NCBI GenBank assembly: GCA_002118135.1
Contig: BDIU01000189.1
Span: 1-64,000 of the forward strand
Direction: 5' to 3'
Length of the DNA: 64,000 nt
Origin: Trebouxia sp. TZW2008
Taxonomy: Eukaryota; Chlorophyta; Trebouxiophyceae; Trebouxiales; Trebouxiaceae
Shown here: positions 1-12,229 of the stretch, piece after piece
How positions within the stretch are numbered: position 1 is the first letter of the stretch
How the letters are laid out: the number at the start of each line of letters is the position of its first letter
Notes under the pieces: generated by a model
Database searches by the model: none
What the model saw: the letters and a program-made list of their open reading frames with translations, nothing else
Told to the model about the DNA's origin: nothing
Made by a program: the position numbers and the translations under genes

Positions 1-67
1 ACACATCTGTAGCTAGTGAGCATCCTAGGTCAAAACCTGTCTTGCAGACTTTACAAGTTGAGCCCAC

Positions 68-3000
68 CTGCTGAGAGCAGGGGATGAAGGGGGGTCCAGG
101 GGGGTGGTCTGAGCAGCCACTCCCAATGCAGTTACAGCGACCACAGGTGGTCTGGCAGTAGCCCCCACCAGGTGCCCCAGGGCCCCTCATGAAAGCAGCA
201 TTGCACTTGCCAAACGCACGCTGCATGACATGCACAGCTGATGTTGGAAGCAGTAAAGTCCATTGGTTGTGATCAATTGACTGCTTGATCTGTCTGCAGG
301 ATTCTGGCAGTAGCCCCCGCCAGGTGCCCCAGGGCCCCTCATGAAAGCAACATGACACTTCTCAAACGCACGCTGCATCATGCACACACTTGATATTAGA
401 CACAAAGCACTGCATCAGTTGAGCATCTGCTTGCTTGATCTGGATGGCAGGTCACCAGTTATGCTGGCAGTAGCCCCCTCCAGGCGCCCCAGGCCCTCTC
501 ATGAAAGCAGCATCACAGTTGCCAGATGCACGCTGCATCACACACCCGCTTGATATTAGACACAAAGCACTGCATCAATGGAGCATCTGCTTGCTTGATC
601 TGGATAGCAGGTCAACAGTCATGCTGGCAGTGGCCCCCTCCAGGTCCTCCCAAGGCCCTCGTGAAGTCAGCATCACAATTGCAAGACGCACGCTGCATCA
701 CACATACGCTTGATATTAGACATAAAGCACTGCATCAGTTGAGCATCTGCTTGCTTGATCTGAATGGCACACTAATAGTTATGCTGGCAGTAGCCCCCTC
801 CAGGTCCTCCAAAGCCCCTCGCGAAGTCAGCATCACACTTCCCAACGGCACCCTCAAAACAGCTCTGCTTTAGTGAGCTCTGGCAGCACCAGACTGCCCA
901 AATACATTTGTCTGGCGATACGTCCCTGCAGGCGCCCTGTTGAGTCTATGAGAAGGAAGTGTGCATTGCCTCACCAAGCTATCAAACAGCAAATAGGCAA
1001 AGGTTTGTAAGTTGAACTGCTGACCTGTTGGGCACATGAGAAGGAGGAGGAGGGTGCTTTGTTTGTTGCCTCACAAAGCCATCAACATGCGTTACAAAGC
1101 TAGCAAGAAGCAAAATGGTTAAAGGTTTGTGAGCAAGACTGCTGACCTGCTGGTTGCACGAGTTCTTTGTCTCACAAAGCAACGAAAGAGCAAAAAGACA
1201 ACAGATTTGTAAATAGAAAAACTGACCTGCTGGGCACAAGAGAAGGAGGAGCCAGGGGGAGGGGTGTCAGTGCAGGGGCAAGCTCCTGCTGGAGAAGGTG
1301 GCGCAGCAGCTGCAGGGGCTGGTGGACTGGGGCTGGGTCTCTGGCTGGGGCATCTGCCGCAAGTGATCTGGCAGAAGTTGCCATCCAGCATGAAGGGGGC
1401 ATTGCACTTGCCAAACGCTTTCTGCAGGCACCACATGCATTGCTTAAGCTCATGCTGATGGTCAGGATGCTGTGCTAATACAGTCTGCCGTATGACCTCA
1501 GAAAAAATCAGGACGTCTCACTCAACACTGCTTGATTCTGAAATCGACAGCGGTGAAGCAGCTTATGGCTCCCCTACAAGCTTTTGTGTTTGCTGTTTGC
1601 CAGTTTGTTGTGCATGCACTTGCGCAGAGCCAGTCACTGATGAGGCAGTATGCCACAGGCTACAGCAAGGCAGAGACTGAAGGCAACAGATTGCAAGCGT
1701 GTATGTTTGGGCACTTATCAGGCACTCAGGCCAAAGGTAAACAAGGACCTCTCCGCCCTCCATGTCCAATATGAATGGTTTAGGTTAGCACATGATCGAA
1801 CCGGTTGGAGACAGTTAATTGCTTCTGTATGTACCTAGATGGGCCTGCTGAGCCTGCTTAGCCCACGTTTACAATGAATGAATGAATGAACGATTCAGGC
1901 AAGGTCAGCAAGCAATGACCTGCACAGCACGTAGTCTGCAGTAGTGGTTGTGTTACACCAATGATGCAGGCCTTGGCATTTTCATTCATTCTCATTTTCA
2001 TTTCACTCTAAACGCATGCTAGGCAGGCCCAGCTAGGTATGTACTGGAGCAATCAGTGTCTCAACCAGTTTGATACTGTGCTAACCTAAACCTTTCAAGC
2101 TGTGCATATAGTGAGGTGAGGTTTTTGGAAAAGGTCGACTGCCAAGTGTCTCTGGGCTTGCCCCTAGCCTTTGGTGTTCTGCAATCCAGAAAAAGGGCAT
2201 TGGTCTTACCTGCTGCTGACAGCTATAGGATGTGCCATTGGGCTTGACATCAGTGCAGCCAGCTGCTGCTGGAGCTGCTCTGGGAGCAGCTGCAGGAGCA
2301 AGTGCTGGGGCAACTGCAGGGACAACTGCTGGGGCAGCTGCGGATGCAGCTACTGGAGCAGCTGCTGGTGCAGCTGCTGGGACTCCTGGGCATCTGCCAC
2401 AGGTAGTCTGGCAGAAGTTGCCATTCAGCATGAAAGCTGCATTGCACTTGCCAAAGGCTTTCTGCATCAACCATCAAGACAAGAGCTTTAGATAGCATTG
2501 TCCTTTGATGCACTGACTCAGCTTGTTTCATCATTGACAGTGAAAGCAGCTCAGCACGCAAGCAAGCATGTCTTGGCAGAAGTACATAGCCAGGGTGTAA
2601 GAGTTTGCGAATGCGCAGCAGCTGTAGTTAGTCACTGGCAGATGCCAGCTCAGAGTTGTCATTGTGGACGCAGCAGTTCACAGGAAGCTTTTGTGCAAGC
2701 TTTCTGTGAGCAGTTGCAGGCCAAGCGACAACTCTGAGGCAACAAAGGGCCTGATGACCTCTGAAAGCTGCTAAACCGTCAGGCTAGGCCTTGCATGTGC
2801 AAGCTTGCCCAGCAGTGACAGCAGTCATGTCTCTTTCATGCTTCATAAACTGTATTAGTCATCAAGAACATTGTCATTATATTGATTTCATCACATGACC
2901 TTGCCAAGGGGTACCACAGCAGCCAGAATGCAGTAATTCACTCCCACTTGCATTGTCCTCACATCAAGTTTGTGCTTGCAGCCGGTGTCCCTGCACGGAG

Positions 3001-6000
3001 ATGTCACTGTACAAAGCGCATTATGCATCATAAGCATGAGTCATACCTGTTGCTGGCAGGTGAAAGAGGTGCCGCTTGGCTGAACATCAGTGCAGCCAGC
3101 AGGGCTTGGAGCTACTGCTGGTGCAGCTGAAGGCACTGTTCTAGGAGCAGCTGCTGGTGGGACTGCTGGAGCAACTGCAGGTGCAGCTGCTGGCACCGCT
3201 GCTGGTGCAGCTGCCGGCACTGCTGCAGGAGCAACTGCTGGTGCAGCTGCAGGTGAAGTAGTAGGTGAAGCAGCTGGGCCATTAGTAGGGACAGGAACTG
3301 CAGGAGCAGGTGCAGGGGCAGGTGCTAGAGAAGGCTCTGGCGCTGGCACAGGTGCAGCAGCAGCAGCAGCAGCAGCAGCAGGTGACGGTGCAGGCGCTGT
3401 AACAGCTGGGGGACTTGTTGCATTAGTCAGGGCAGGCAAGGGCAGCAGGCCAAAGGTATTTGGCACTGGTGCACCTTGGGTGGCTGCTGGGGTTGCAGCT
3501 GCCGCAGGTGACGGTGAAGCCACAGGTGAAGCTGTGGCAGCTGGCATAGCAGCTGGAGTGGCAGCTAGAGCAGGTGAAGTGGTGTTGACAGCAGGTGTTG
3601 CAGTAGGAGCTGCTGATGGGCTTGGGATGGACTGAGTGACAAGGGTCCCAGCAGCGGTTGGCGCTGGGGTTGCAACAGGGGTTGTTGACGCTGTGGGTGA
3701 AGGTGTCGGCAACTCTGTAGGTGCTGGGGTGGGTGGTGTGGTGGCAGCTGGGGTTGAAGATATGGTGGGTAGAGGCGTTGGCAACTCTGTGGGTGCTGGT
3801 GTTGGTGATGGTGTTGGTGATGGTGTTTCAATTGGTGTAGCAACAGGGGTTGGCGACGCTGTAGGTACAGGTGTTGGTAACTCTGCAGGTGCTGGTGTAG
3901 GTGATGGTGTTTCAACTGGTGTAGCAATTGGAGTGGGAGCTGTGGTGGGTGCAGGCGTCGGAGTCTCAGCAGGGGTAGCAGCAGGGGTTGGCAGGGGTGT
4001 TGGAGAGGGCGTCTCAATTGGGGTAGCAGCAGGTGTAGCTGCTGGCAGTGGTGACAATGACTCAACTGGTGTAGCAGCAGGAGCTGGTGACGCTGTAGGT
4101 ACAGGTGTTGGGGTCTCAGCAGGGGTGGCAGCAGGGGTGGTTAGGGGTTTTGGTGAGGGTGTCTCAGCTGGGGTGGCAACAGGAGTAGCTGCTGGCAGTG
4201 GTGACAATGTCTCAACTGGTGTAGCAGCAGGAGTCGGTGACACTGTAAATACAGGTGTTGGAGTCTCAGCAGGGGTTGGCAGGGGGGTTGGTGAGGGTGT
4301 CTCGACTGGTGTGGCAACAGGAGTAGCTGCTGGCAATGGTGTTTGTGAAGGTGATGGTGTCTCAATTGGTGTAGCAGTAGGCGTTGGAGCTGTTGTGGGT
4401 GCAGGTGTTGGGGGCTCAACAGGGGTAGCAGCAGGGGTAGGCAGGGAGGTCGTGGAGGGTGTCTCAACTGGTGTAGCAACAGGAGTGGCTGATGCTGTGG
4501 GTGATGGTGTTGCTGCTGGCGTTTCAACTGGTGAGGGACTTGAAGTTGCCAGAGGGGACAGTGAAGCAGCAGGAGTCGTGGTCTCAATTGGTGTAGCAAC
4601 TGGAGTGTTGTTGACTGCAGGCACAATGGGAATGACTGGAGAGACGGGTGCAACTGTTGAAGCTGGGGTCAGAGCTGGGTTTGGGGATGGAGTGGGTGCT
4701 GCTGTTTCAGCTGGGGTCGGTGATGGAGTTGGCGCTGCTGTTTCAGCTGGGACAGGTGCAGGGGTGGGTAGCGGAGTAGGGGTGGCAGGTTCAGCTGGGG
4801 CTGGGGATGGGGTTGGCAATGGGGTGGGTGCTGCAGTCTTGGGTGGGGTAGGTGAAGGGGTTGGTAATGGTGTGGGTGCAGCAGTTTCAGCTGGGGTGGG
4901 TGATGGGGTGGGGAGTGGGGTGAGTGCAACAGTCTCAGCTGGGGTAGGTGATGGGGTAGGTGCAGCAGTCTCTGCTGGTGTTGGTGATGGGGTTGGCAAT
5001 GGGGTCGGTGCTGCAGTCTCAGGTGGGGTAGGTGATGGGATCGGGAGTGGGGTGGTTGTGGGTGATGAGATTGAGGTTGCTGCCAGTGTTTCTGCTGGGG
5101 TAGGTGACGGAATGAGAGCGAGGGTTTCAGCTGGGGTAGGTGAAGGGGTAGGAGATGGGGTTGGTGCAGCAATTTCAGCTGGAGTGGGTGATGGGGTTGG
5201 CAAAGGGGTGGGTGCTGGAGTCTTAGGTGGTGTAGGTGAAGGGGTTGGTAATGATGTGGGGGCAGCAGTTTCAGCTGGGGTGGGTGATGGGGTAGGTGCA
5301 GCAGTCTCTGCTGGGGTTGGTGAAATGGTTGGCAATGTGGTGGGTGCTGCAGTCTCAGCTGGGGCAGGTGATGAGACTGCTGCCACAGTTTCAGCTGGGA
5401 TGGGTGAAGGGGTGGGTAGAGGGGTCGGGGCAGCAGTCTCAGCCGGGGTTGATTGAGGGGTGGGTAACGGGGTGGGTGTGGGTGTGAGTGTACCTGCTGG
5501 GGTTTCAGTTGGACTGGGTGCGGGTGTTGCAGCCGGGGTAGGTGATGAAGTGTTCAGCGCTGCAGACAATGGCGCTAATGGTACGGCATTTGCTGGAGAA
5601 GGGCTTGGCACTGCAGCACATGCAGCGGTCAATTCAAACTCTGCTCATGCACTTGCCTTGCTTACATGGGACGCAGACTCAGGATTGCACATACATCTGA
5701 TTTCAGGGGATCAACGGTCCAGTCTTGAGCCCAGGTCAGTTCAAGCTTCTGCTCCGTCAAATCTGCTGAGGCAAGAGTCTGGTGTCTTGACTAATCACAT
5801 ATGATGCAACAGATGATCTTGAGACAATTTCAGTTTTCTGCAGCAGCTTACCATCTCTGGCAAGCAGAGATCTATCGATGATTCTTGTAGCTGAGCAGCT
5901 GGAGTCAGCACAATTGACACTATTGTGCTCAGCCTAAAGTTGTTTGCATGAACACAGTCAGCATGGCTGCATCTGTGCTTTGACACCACAACAAGGGCAA

Positions 6001-9000
6001 CAGACACTACAACCAAGCTGCCATGACTGCTGACAAAGATCAACCAATAACTTGCACGCGTAAGTGCTACTTTTGACTGGCCAGCCTGCCAATCTTTCCA
6101 GAAACAATCAACAGAGTACTGGTCATGTCAGAATGTGAGCATCAGACTTGTCACACTGTCATTGACTTTACTGTCAATCTGTGATTGGTCACAGGAAGTC
6201 CGATGAGCCTATCAGGCTTCAGGTCTTTGACCTGGACTATAGATGTAATTGATTGATTGATTGACTGACATCAAGCTGTGCACCTGGTGTGGGACTTGGC
6301 ATTGCTTCAGGTGAAGGCAAAGTTGGTGTGGGTGAGGCAGGGGTCGGGGTGGCCGCTGCAGGGGTCGCGTTTGGGGTAGGGCCAGGTGCGGCCTCTTGAG
6401 TGGGTGAGGGGTTGGGGGTGGCAGTTGGCAAAGGCGCGCCCGATGTTGGTGAGGGGAAGAGTGGAGGCTCTGTCGGGGGCGGGGTAGGGGTTGCTAGTGG
6501 GCTTGGCACTGGGGTTGTGAGGGGTTCTGGGGAGGGTGCTGGGGTTGCCTCTGGGCTAGCAGTTGGTAGGGGGCTTGGCACTGGGGTTGTGGGAGGTGCT
6601 AGGGTGGGTGCTGGGGTGGGAAGGGGGGTTGAGGCTGCAGCGACAGGGGTTGTTGGTGGGGCGGGCACCGGTGATGCAACAGGAAGAGATGAGGGCAGGA
6701 AGAGAAGTGACAGCGCTTCTGGCAGTGGGGTCAATGCTGGGGGGGGAGGTGGGGTATCCGTACGCAAGCCTGCCAATGCAGTCACAGCAAGGGTAAGCTG
6801 AAAGGCGCATCATCCATACTGCATGCTGATCAAGACAAGTGCTTGCAAGCAGGCTCAGAATACAGTCACCCTTGATCCAGAAGGACGTTCCAGAAGTTTT
6901 GGTGATGCAGGTAGAGGTCAAGGTGATGCAGCGGCTGGTGAAGCACCTGATGTAGCAGCTGGAGAGGCAGCAGCACTAGGCGAGGGAATGGACTGAGTCT
7001 GCACATTCCCAGAGGCATTTTGCATTTGCTGTGGCGCAGGCACAGGACTTGGCAAAGGGCTGAGGGGTGGTGCTGGAGTGGGTAGCGGCTCCTGGGTGGG
7101 TGGAGGGGTGGGTGTGGCAGCAGGCAGGGGTGCCCCAGGGGTTGGAGAGGGGAACAGAGGGGGTTCTGTCGACGGTGGAGTTGGTGAAGCAGTCGGCAGA
7201 GGGCTTGCTGCAGTAGGGCTTGGTGAAGCAGCAGGACTTGGCACTGCAGCAGGCAGGCCTCAGTCTCAGCAATACAAAAGGGGTTGTGATTGCTGTATTG
7301 CAGCTAACAGCGTGAGTCCCTTGCTCAACCATGAAGCACTTTTCACAGGGCTTTGCACTGCAGCAGGCAGCATTAAATTTCCAGCAATACACATGGCCGC
7401 AGAATGGCTGCATCATAGGTCATGAAACACCTCCTAGTAACTTGGCACTGCATTAGGCAGCACCAGGATTCAGCAACACAGAACGGTATGCAATGGCTAT
7501 GTTGCAGGGAGTTGTAAGCATCTCTTGCTCAAGAAGACACTGCTGTTGCTGCAGCACATCTCACTGATCAAAGGCAGCAAACAGCGTTGCTTCAATGGAC
7601 AAGACTTGAGCAGCAGGAGTGTTCAGGCTGACGCGTTCTCTATACACAATTCAAACCAAACACTGATTTGAGCCTCAAAAGAAGGATCATGTGACAATGG
7701 CTAGTCACAGTCTGAGCTGTATACGAGTATGAGCTTGTGAACAAAGTATTTGAGAATTGGCCATAATTTGCACCTGGCGAGGGTGTGGGTGAGTTCTGAG
7801 CAGAACCAGGTGCAGGTGGTGCCGGCACTGTACTGATGACAGGTGTCGAGGCATTGTTGTTAGCATTGAGCCTCAGAGCATTGAAGGGTGCCGGTGAGGG
7901 GGTGACAGGGGGGGTCTCTGCGGGGGTGGGGGTGGGTGATGGTGAAGGAGACGGACTGGCTGGTGCTGCTGCTGGTAGGGGCTGGGGTGGAGGGCTCTCA
8001 GGTGGGGTTGCTGCTGGGTTTGGCAGGGGTGTTGGGGATGGGCTTTCAGGTGGAGGTGCTGCTGGGGTTGGCAGCGGGGTAGGCGATGGAGTCTCTGCAA
8101 TTCAAACTTGAGTTTCAGTTTACGTCTACAGTTGACGTCAACAGACAAATGCGTGGTCTCAACATTACTGCAAAATGCTGGCTGGAATTAACTATATACT
8201 GCAGCAACTGGTATGTTGCATTGAGGAGGCGATGCTGTTGATGAGCTGTCCTGAAGTCATGCGAGTCATGCACAAGCTAAAATCACATCCTTGAAGGCCA
8301 CTTGAGATTGTCTGCAGCCATGCAAATGCTTGTTCAGGTGCAGATGCGCTTTGCAGCAGCGAATGTCACCTGCTGTTGGTGAAGGTGACGATGTTGGAAG
8401 GGGAGACACTGTTCCTGCAGCAGTTGGAATAGGTGTTGGTGTCTCAGCAGCTGCTGGTGAAGCTGTTGACAAAGGCGTTGTTGATGGGGTCTCAGCAGGG
8501 GTCGCTGCTGGGGTTGGCAGGGGTGTTGGTGATGGGGTCTCAGCAGCTGTGGGTGAGGGGGTTGGCAGGGAGCTAGGTGGTGGGGTCTCAGCAGTTGCAG
8601 TTGAAGGGGTTGGCAGAGGGGTTGGTGATGGGGTCTCAGCAGTGGTTGGTGAGGGTGTTGCCAGAGGCGTGGGTGATGGGGTCTCAGCAGCTGCTGGTGA
8701 AGCTGTTGACAAAGGTGTTGGTGACAGGGTTTCACCGACTGTGGGTGAGGGTGCTGGCAGAGGGGTTGGTGATGGGGTCTCAGCAGAGGTTGCTGCTGGG
8801 GTTGGCAAAGGGGTTGGTGAGGGTGTTGGTAGAGGGGTTGGTGACACAGTCTCAGCAACTGTGGGTGAGGCAGTTGGCAGGGGGATTGGTGGAGGGGTTT
8901 CTGCAGGGGTTGGAGGGGGTGAAGCAGCTGGTGTAGAAACAGGAGTTGGAGAGGCAACTGGTGAGGTAACTGACTGAGTCTGCACAGTGCCTGTGAAGTT

Positions 9001-11290
9001 CTGGGCTTGCGTTGCTGCAGGCAAGGGGCTTTGGGGTGCTGCTGGGGTGGGCAGGGGCTCCTGGGTGGGTGGAGGGGTAGGTGTGGCAGTAGGCAGGGGC
9101 GCCCCAGGGGTTGCAGAGGGGAACAAGGGTGGCTCTGTGGGGGCTGGAGTTGGTGAAGCAGTTGCCAAGGGGCTTGCAACTGCAGGTGCAGGAGTTGCAG
9201 CAGCAGTGGCAGCAGGAGTAGGAGAAGGGGCTGGCGGTGGGGTAGGAACAGCAGTCTGAGCTGGGGTAGGTGATAGGGTGGGAGCAGCAGACTCAGCTGG
9301 GGTAGGAGATGGGGTTGGCAGTGGGGTGGGAGCAGCAGTCTCAGCTGGGGTAGGTGAAGGGATTGGTGAGATTGAGGTTGCTGCCAATTTTTCAGCTGGG
9401 GTTGGTGATGGGGTTTGTAGTGGGGTTGGTGCAGCAGTTGCAGCTGGGGAAGGTGATGGGGTTGGTACAGCAGTCTCAGCTGGGGTTGGTATTGGGGTGG
9501 GTGCAGCAGTTTCAGCTGAGGTAGGTGATGGCGTTGGGGGAGGGGTGGGTGCTGTGGTTTCAGCTGGGGTTGGTGATGGGGGTGGCAGTGGGGTAGGTGC
9601 AGCAGTCTCAGCTGGAGTAGGTGATGGGGTTGGTGCAGGGGTTTCGGCTGGGGTTGGTGAAGGAACTGGTGAAATTGAGGTTGCTGCCAATGTTTCTGCT
9701 GGTGTAGGTGATGGGGTGGGTGCAGCAGTCTCAGGTGGGGTAGGTGATGGGTTTAGTAAAGGGGTGGGTGCAGCAGTCTCAGTTGCAGTAGGTGATGGGA
9801 TCGGTGATGATGTCTCAGCTGGGGTAGGTGATGGCGTTGGGGGTGGGGTGGGTGCTGCAGTTTCAGCTGGGGTTGGTGATGGAGTTGGCAGTGGGGTGGG
9901 TGCTGCAGTTTCAGCCAGGGTTGGTGATGGGGTTGGCAGTGGGGTAGGTGCTGCAGTCTCAGCTGGGGTAGGTGATGGGGTTGGTGCAGGGGTTTCAGCT
10001 GGGGTTGGTGAAGGGACTGGTGAGATTGAGGTTGCTGCCAATGTTTCTGCTGGTGTAGGTGATGGGGTGGGTGCAGCACTTTCAGCGGGTGTAGGTGATG
10101 GGGTTGGCAGTCCGGTAGGTGATGGGGTGGGTGCTGCAGTCTCAGCTGGGGTAGGTGAGGGGGTTGGCAATGGTGTGGGTGCTGCTGTCTCAGCTGGGGT
10201 AGGTGAGGGGGTTGGTGCAGCAGTTTCAGCTGGGGTAGGTGATGGGGTTGGCAAAGGGGTTCCTGCTGCTGCTGCTGCTGCAGGCAAGGGTGAGGGACTT
10301 TCAGGTAGGGGGGATGCTGGGGTTGCTGTGACTGCTGGTATTGCAGGTGGTGTTGGAGCGGGAGTTGGCTCTGTTGTTGGTGAGGGGGTTGGCAAGGGTG
10401 ACAACGCCTGGTTAGGCGCAGGTGTTGGTAGTGGTGAAGGTGACACACCCGCGTTCACTGGTGAAGAAGACTCTGGGCTTGCTGTAGCCAGTGGTGATGA
10501 AGGTGTTGGTGAGGGTGCAGGCAGTGGAGATGGGGACTGGGTAGGGGCATTGTTTGGTGAGGGTGGGACTGCAGTGGGGCTGGTTGGTAATGGAGACTGT
10601 GGCACAGCAGCTGGTGAGGAAGCTGCAGGAGATGCCCCTGCAAGCCATAGCTGCTTTGCTGCCCAGGTTTGGGCTAGATTGCAGCCAGTGCAGATGTGAC
10701 TGTGATGCAATGTTTGTGCAGCAAAGGGGTTTGGTTTTCAGCAAGGACCGGACACACAAGCTTGTGTGGCCTTAAGGCTGATTGCCTGTAGCTCTGCATC
10801 TGCAGGCTTCTTAGGTTGCAAAGCAATGATGCATGGCATTGCAGCGGAGATTTGCAAGCTGTGATGGAATGTAGGCTTGTTCCGTATTATTTTCACACGC
10901 TCTGTGATTTGCATTAGCACAAACTGTTACAGTGAGTGACAGTTGGCTCAAGACATGAAAACGCGGGGGCATACAGACATGAATCAGGCCCAGAGATTGC
11001 GTCATTGAACACTGCTGACAGGGCAGGTGCATTTTTCAATCATACCAGGAGACGATGTCGAGGTTGTTGTGGAATTGGATAAGCTTGTGGGCAGTTCATT
11101 TGCTGCTGTTGCAGGTGAGCTCTGCCCTGACACTGCAGCACATCAACAGAAGCTGTTCATGCATGTCATAGGCAGCAGATCAGCTTCAGCTCTTGGAAAG
11201 GCAGCACGGCGAAATTGCAGAAGCACCTGCAGTGAGGACGGTCAACAGCAGAGCGACCCTCAGGCTGAGCTTGACCGTCCATGCGGCCAT
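68..11290 (-). CDS. Giant secreted Pro/Thr/Ser-rich protein with Cys-rich modules (3' end beyond window)
   Basis: I recognise a hydroxyproline-rich, cell-wall type protein but not a named gene. Nine exons join in frame: 11290-11227, 10637-8370, 8094-7774, 7243-6947, 6769-6284, 5610-3047, 2461-2210, 1421-1227, 220-68, giving 2,200 codons before the window edge. Exon 1 encodes a signal peptide ([21 protein letters not shown]). Residues 22 to about 1985 are PT/SP repeats such as [16 protein letters not shown], typical substrates of prolyl hydroxylation and O-glycosylation. Introns 1-5 are all phase 1. From residue about 1985 come Cys modules, CTD-x-(K/Q)PxG...CQQQ followed by (K/R)AFGKCN...FM...CQ-TCGRC, each split at the same place by a phase-0 intron. 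Similar Cys-rich modules accompany green-algal cellulases and may bind carbohydrate (inference). A fourth module begins at the end of exon 9, so the gene runs off the left edge. It is probably secreted to the wall or matrix. Exon 1 is the least certain part. Confidence 0.75.
190..860 (-). repeat. 160-bp tandem array of exon-9 fragments
   Basis: About five copies of a roughly 160-bp unit; the landmark cgctgcatca lies at 371, 531 and 691, and its relative at 219. Each unit carries, on the minus strand, an acceptor (tgatgcag) followed by the start of exon 9 of the Pro-rich gene ([20 protein letters not shown]). Only the copy at 220-68 continues into an intact Cys module; the others lose the Cys codons or hit stops. 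They lie in the intron between exons 8 and 9. Confidence 0.85.
1010..1235 (-). repeat. Tandem copies of the exon-8 3' end and donor
   Basis: The functional end of exon 8 (codons for SFSCAQQ, then donor gtcagt at 1226) is repeated twice more toward position 1010 at about 100-bp spacing, each with cccaacag/gtcagcag-like or similar sequence and a shared tail of caaag/gtttgtga motifs. Confidence 0.7.
3047..5610 (-). repeat. Coding PT-rich repeat block 2 (exon 6)
   Basis: The 2.56-kb sixth exon repeats the same Pro/Thr/Ser units, changes to [17 protein letters not shown] units, then to Ala/Pro-rich [12 protein letters not shown] units and ends with the first half of a Cys module. The module [10 protein letters not shown] is shared with exon 4, and [19 protein letters not shown] is shared by exons 2, 4 and 5, which suggests exon-scale duplication inside the gene. 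Confidence 0.75.
8370..10637 (-). repeat. Coding PT-rich repeat block 1 (exon 2)
   Basis: The 2.27-kb second exon is built almost wholly from degenerate 15-20-residue units of the kind [16 protein letters not shown], with occasional islands such as [18 protein letters not shown] repeated three times. The plus strand is correspondingly G-rich and shows a long antisense open frame of [16 protein letters not shown] type, which is a shadow of the repeat. Confidence 0.8.
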
Positions 11291-12229
11291 GTTCCTTCAA
11301 ACGCGATCCAGCGGATTGCTACTGTGGCTCAACACTTCAGGCGTCGTTGCTGAGATGGTCGCGCGGCGCAGGTAAGCCCCGTCGGCTCAGCAGATGAAGT
11401 TTTGCAAAAAGGCAGCCGGGCTGTTACTGTCACCGCCGCCTGCTGTCTTGGCTCTCTACGCACGCAGGGCGTCACAGGACTTGCTTTCGGCTGTTCTTCA
11501 CCACCACAGATGTCTTGGAGGTGACTGACAATGCTTCAGGACAAAAGGCAGCTTCCGTGCGTCACTGGTTAAAGCTGAGATTAGTTGGCCGCACATGCAT
11601 GAGTTGGTGGCAAGCTAAGGATGCACGCAGTGTGGTCAGCAGGGACAGCGGCCGACTTGCATCGATTGACAGATTGCTGTTGCGTAGCTGCGCAGTGACG
11701 TATGGCCTGCAGCACGTTGACCAGAACTGGGACAGCGTGCGTTGACGCATTCTTGGATTGGCTCGGATGATCGGCTGGATGATGGGATCTGACGTGAAGC
11801 ATCACTGGTGTAACACGCTTTCTTATGCTACAGCGGATGCAGATGCTCTTCCGCATCCCATGGGCATAGGTGCAGTACATGCCAAGGCGTGTCAACGCTT
11901 GTAATGTGTTGCCTATAGCTGTTGCTGGGCAGTTGTGCAATATTGTTGGGAAGCTGACTGCTCACTGACAAGTGACGCCCCTGAAGTGACCAGCATCAGG
12001 AGTGCGCCACAACCCTGGAATGTGATCAGGATCCAAAGCACTAGTGTAGCATCTGCTGCGCAGAAGCACACGACGCGCCCTATAATAGTTGCTGGGCAGG
12101 AAGCTGCAGCAGCCTGCTGACGCAGTGCATTGAAGATTCTGCCTTGCAGGAATGACTGACAGGAGGGTGAGCAGTATGTCATTTGCTGTGAGCACTTCGA
12201 CGCAGGCTGTGTCATCCTCAAAGGAAGTG
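11291..12229. other. Intergenic, upstream of the Pro-rich gene
   Basis: 939 bp between the inferred ATG of the Pro-rich gene and the stop of the peroxiredoxin gene, both on the minus strand. It should hold the promoter of the Pro-rich gene and the 3' UTR of the peroxiredoxin. Short open frames here show no recognisable protein. Confidence 0.4.

Noticed and set aside
3565..5172. Minus-strand His/Leu/Gln-rich frames overlapping the PT exon
   Set aside because: Shifted-frame readings of the same Pro-rich repeat, without splice consistency.
3636..5456. 606-codon plus-strand open frame of [10 protein letters not shown] type
   Set aside because: It is the antisense of the PT-rich exon; the repeat has no stops on either strand. 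The minus frame has splice sites and phase-consistent neighbours, the plus frame has none.
8330..10699. Plus-strand frames (215, 90 and 473 codons) of Gly/Val-rich protein
   Set aside because: Antisense shadows of exon 2 of the Pro-rich gene.
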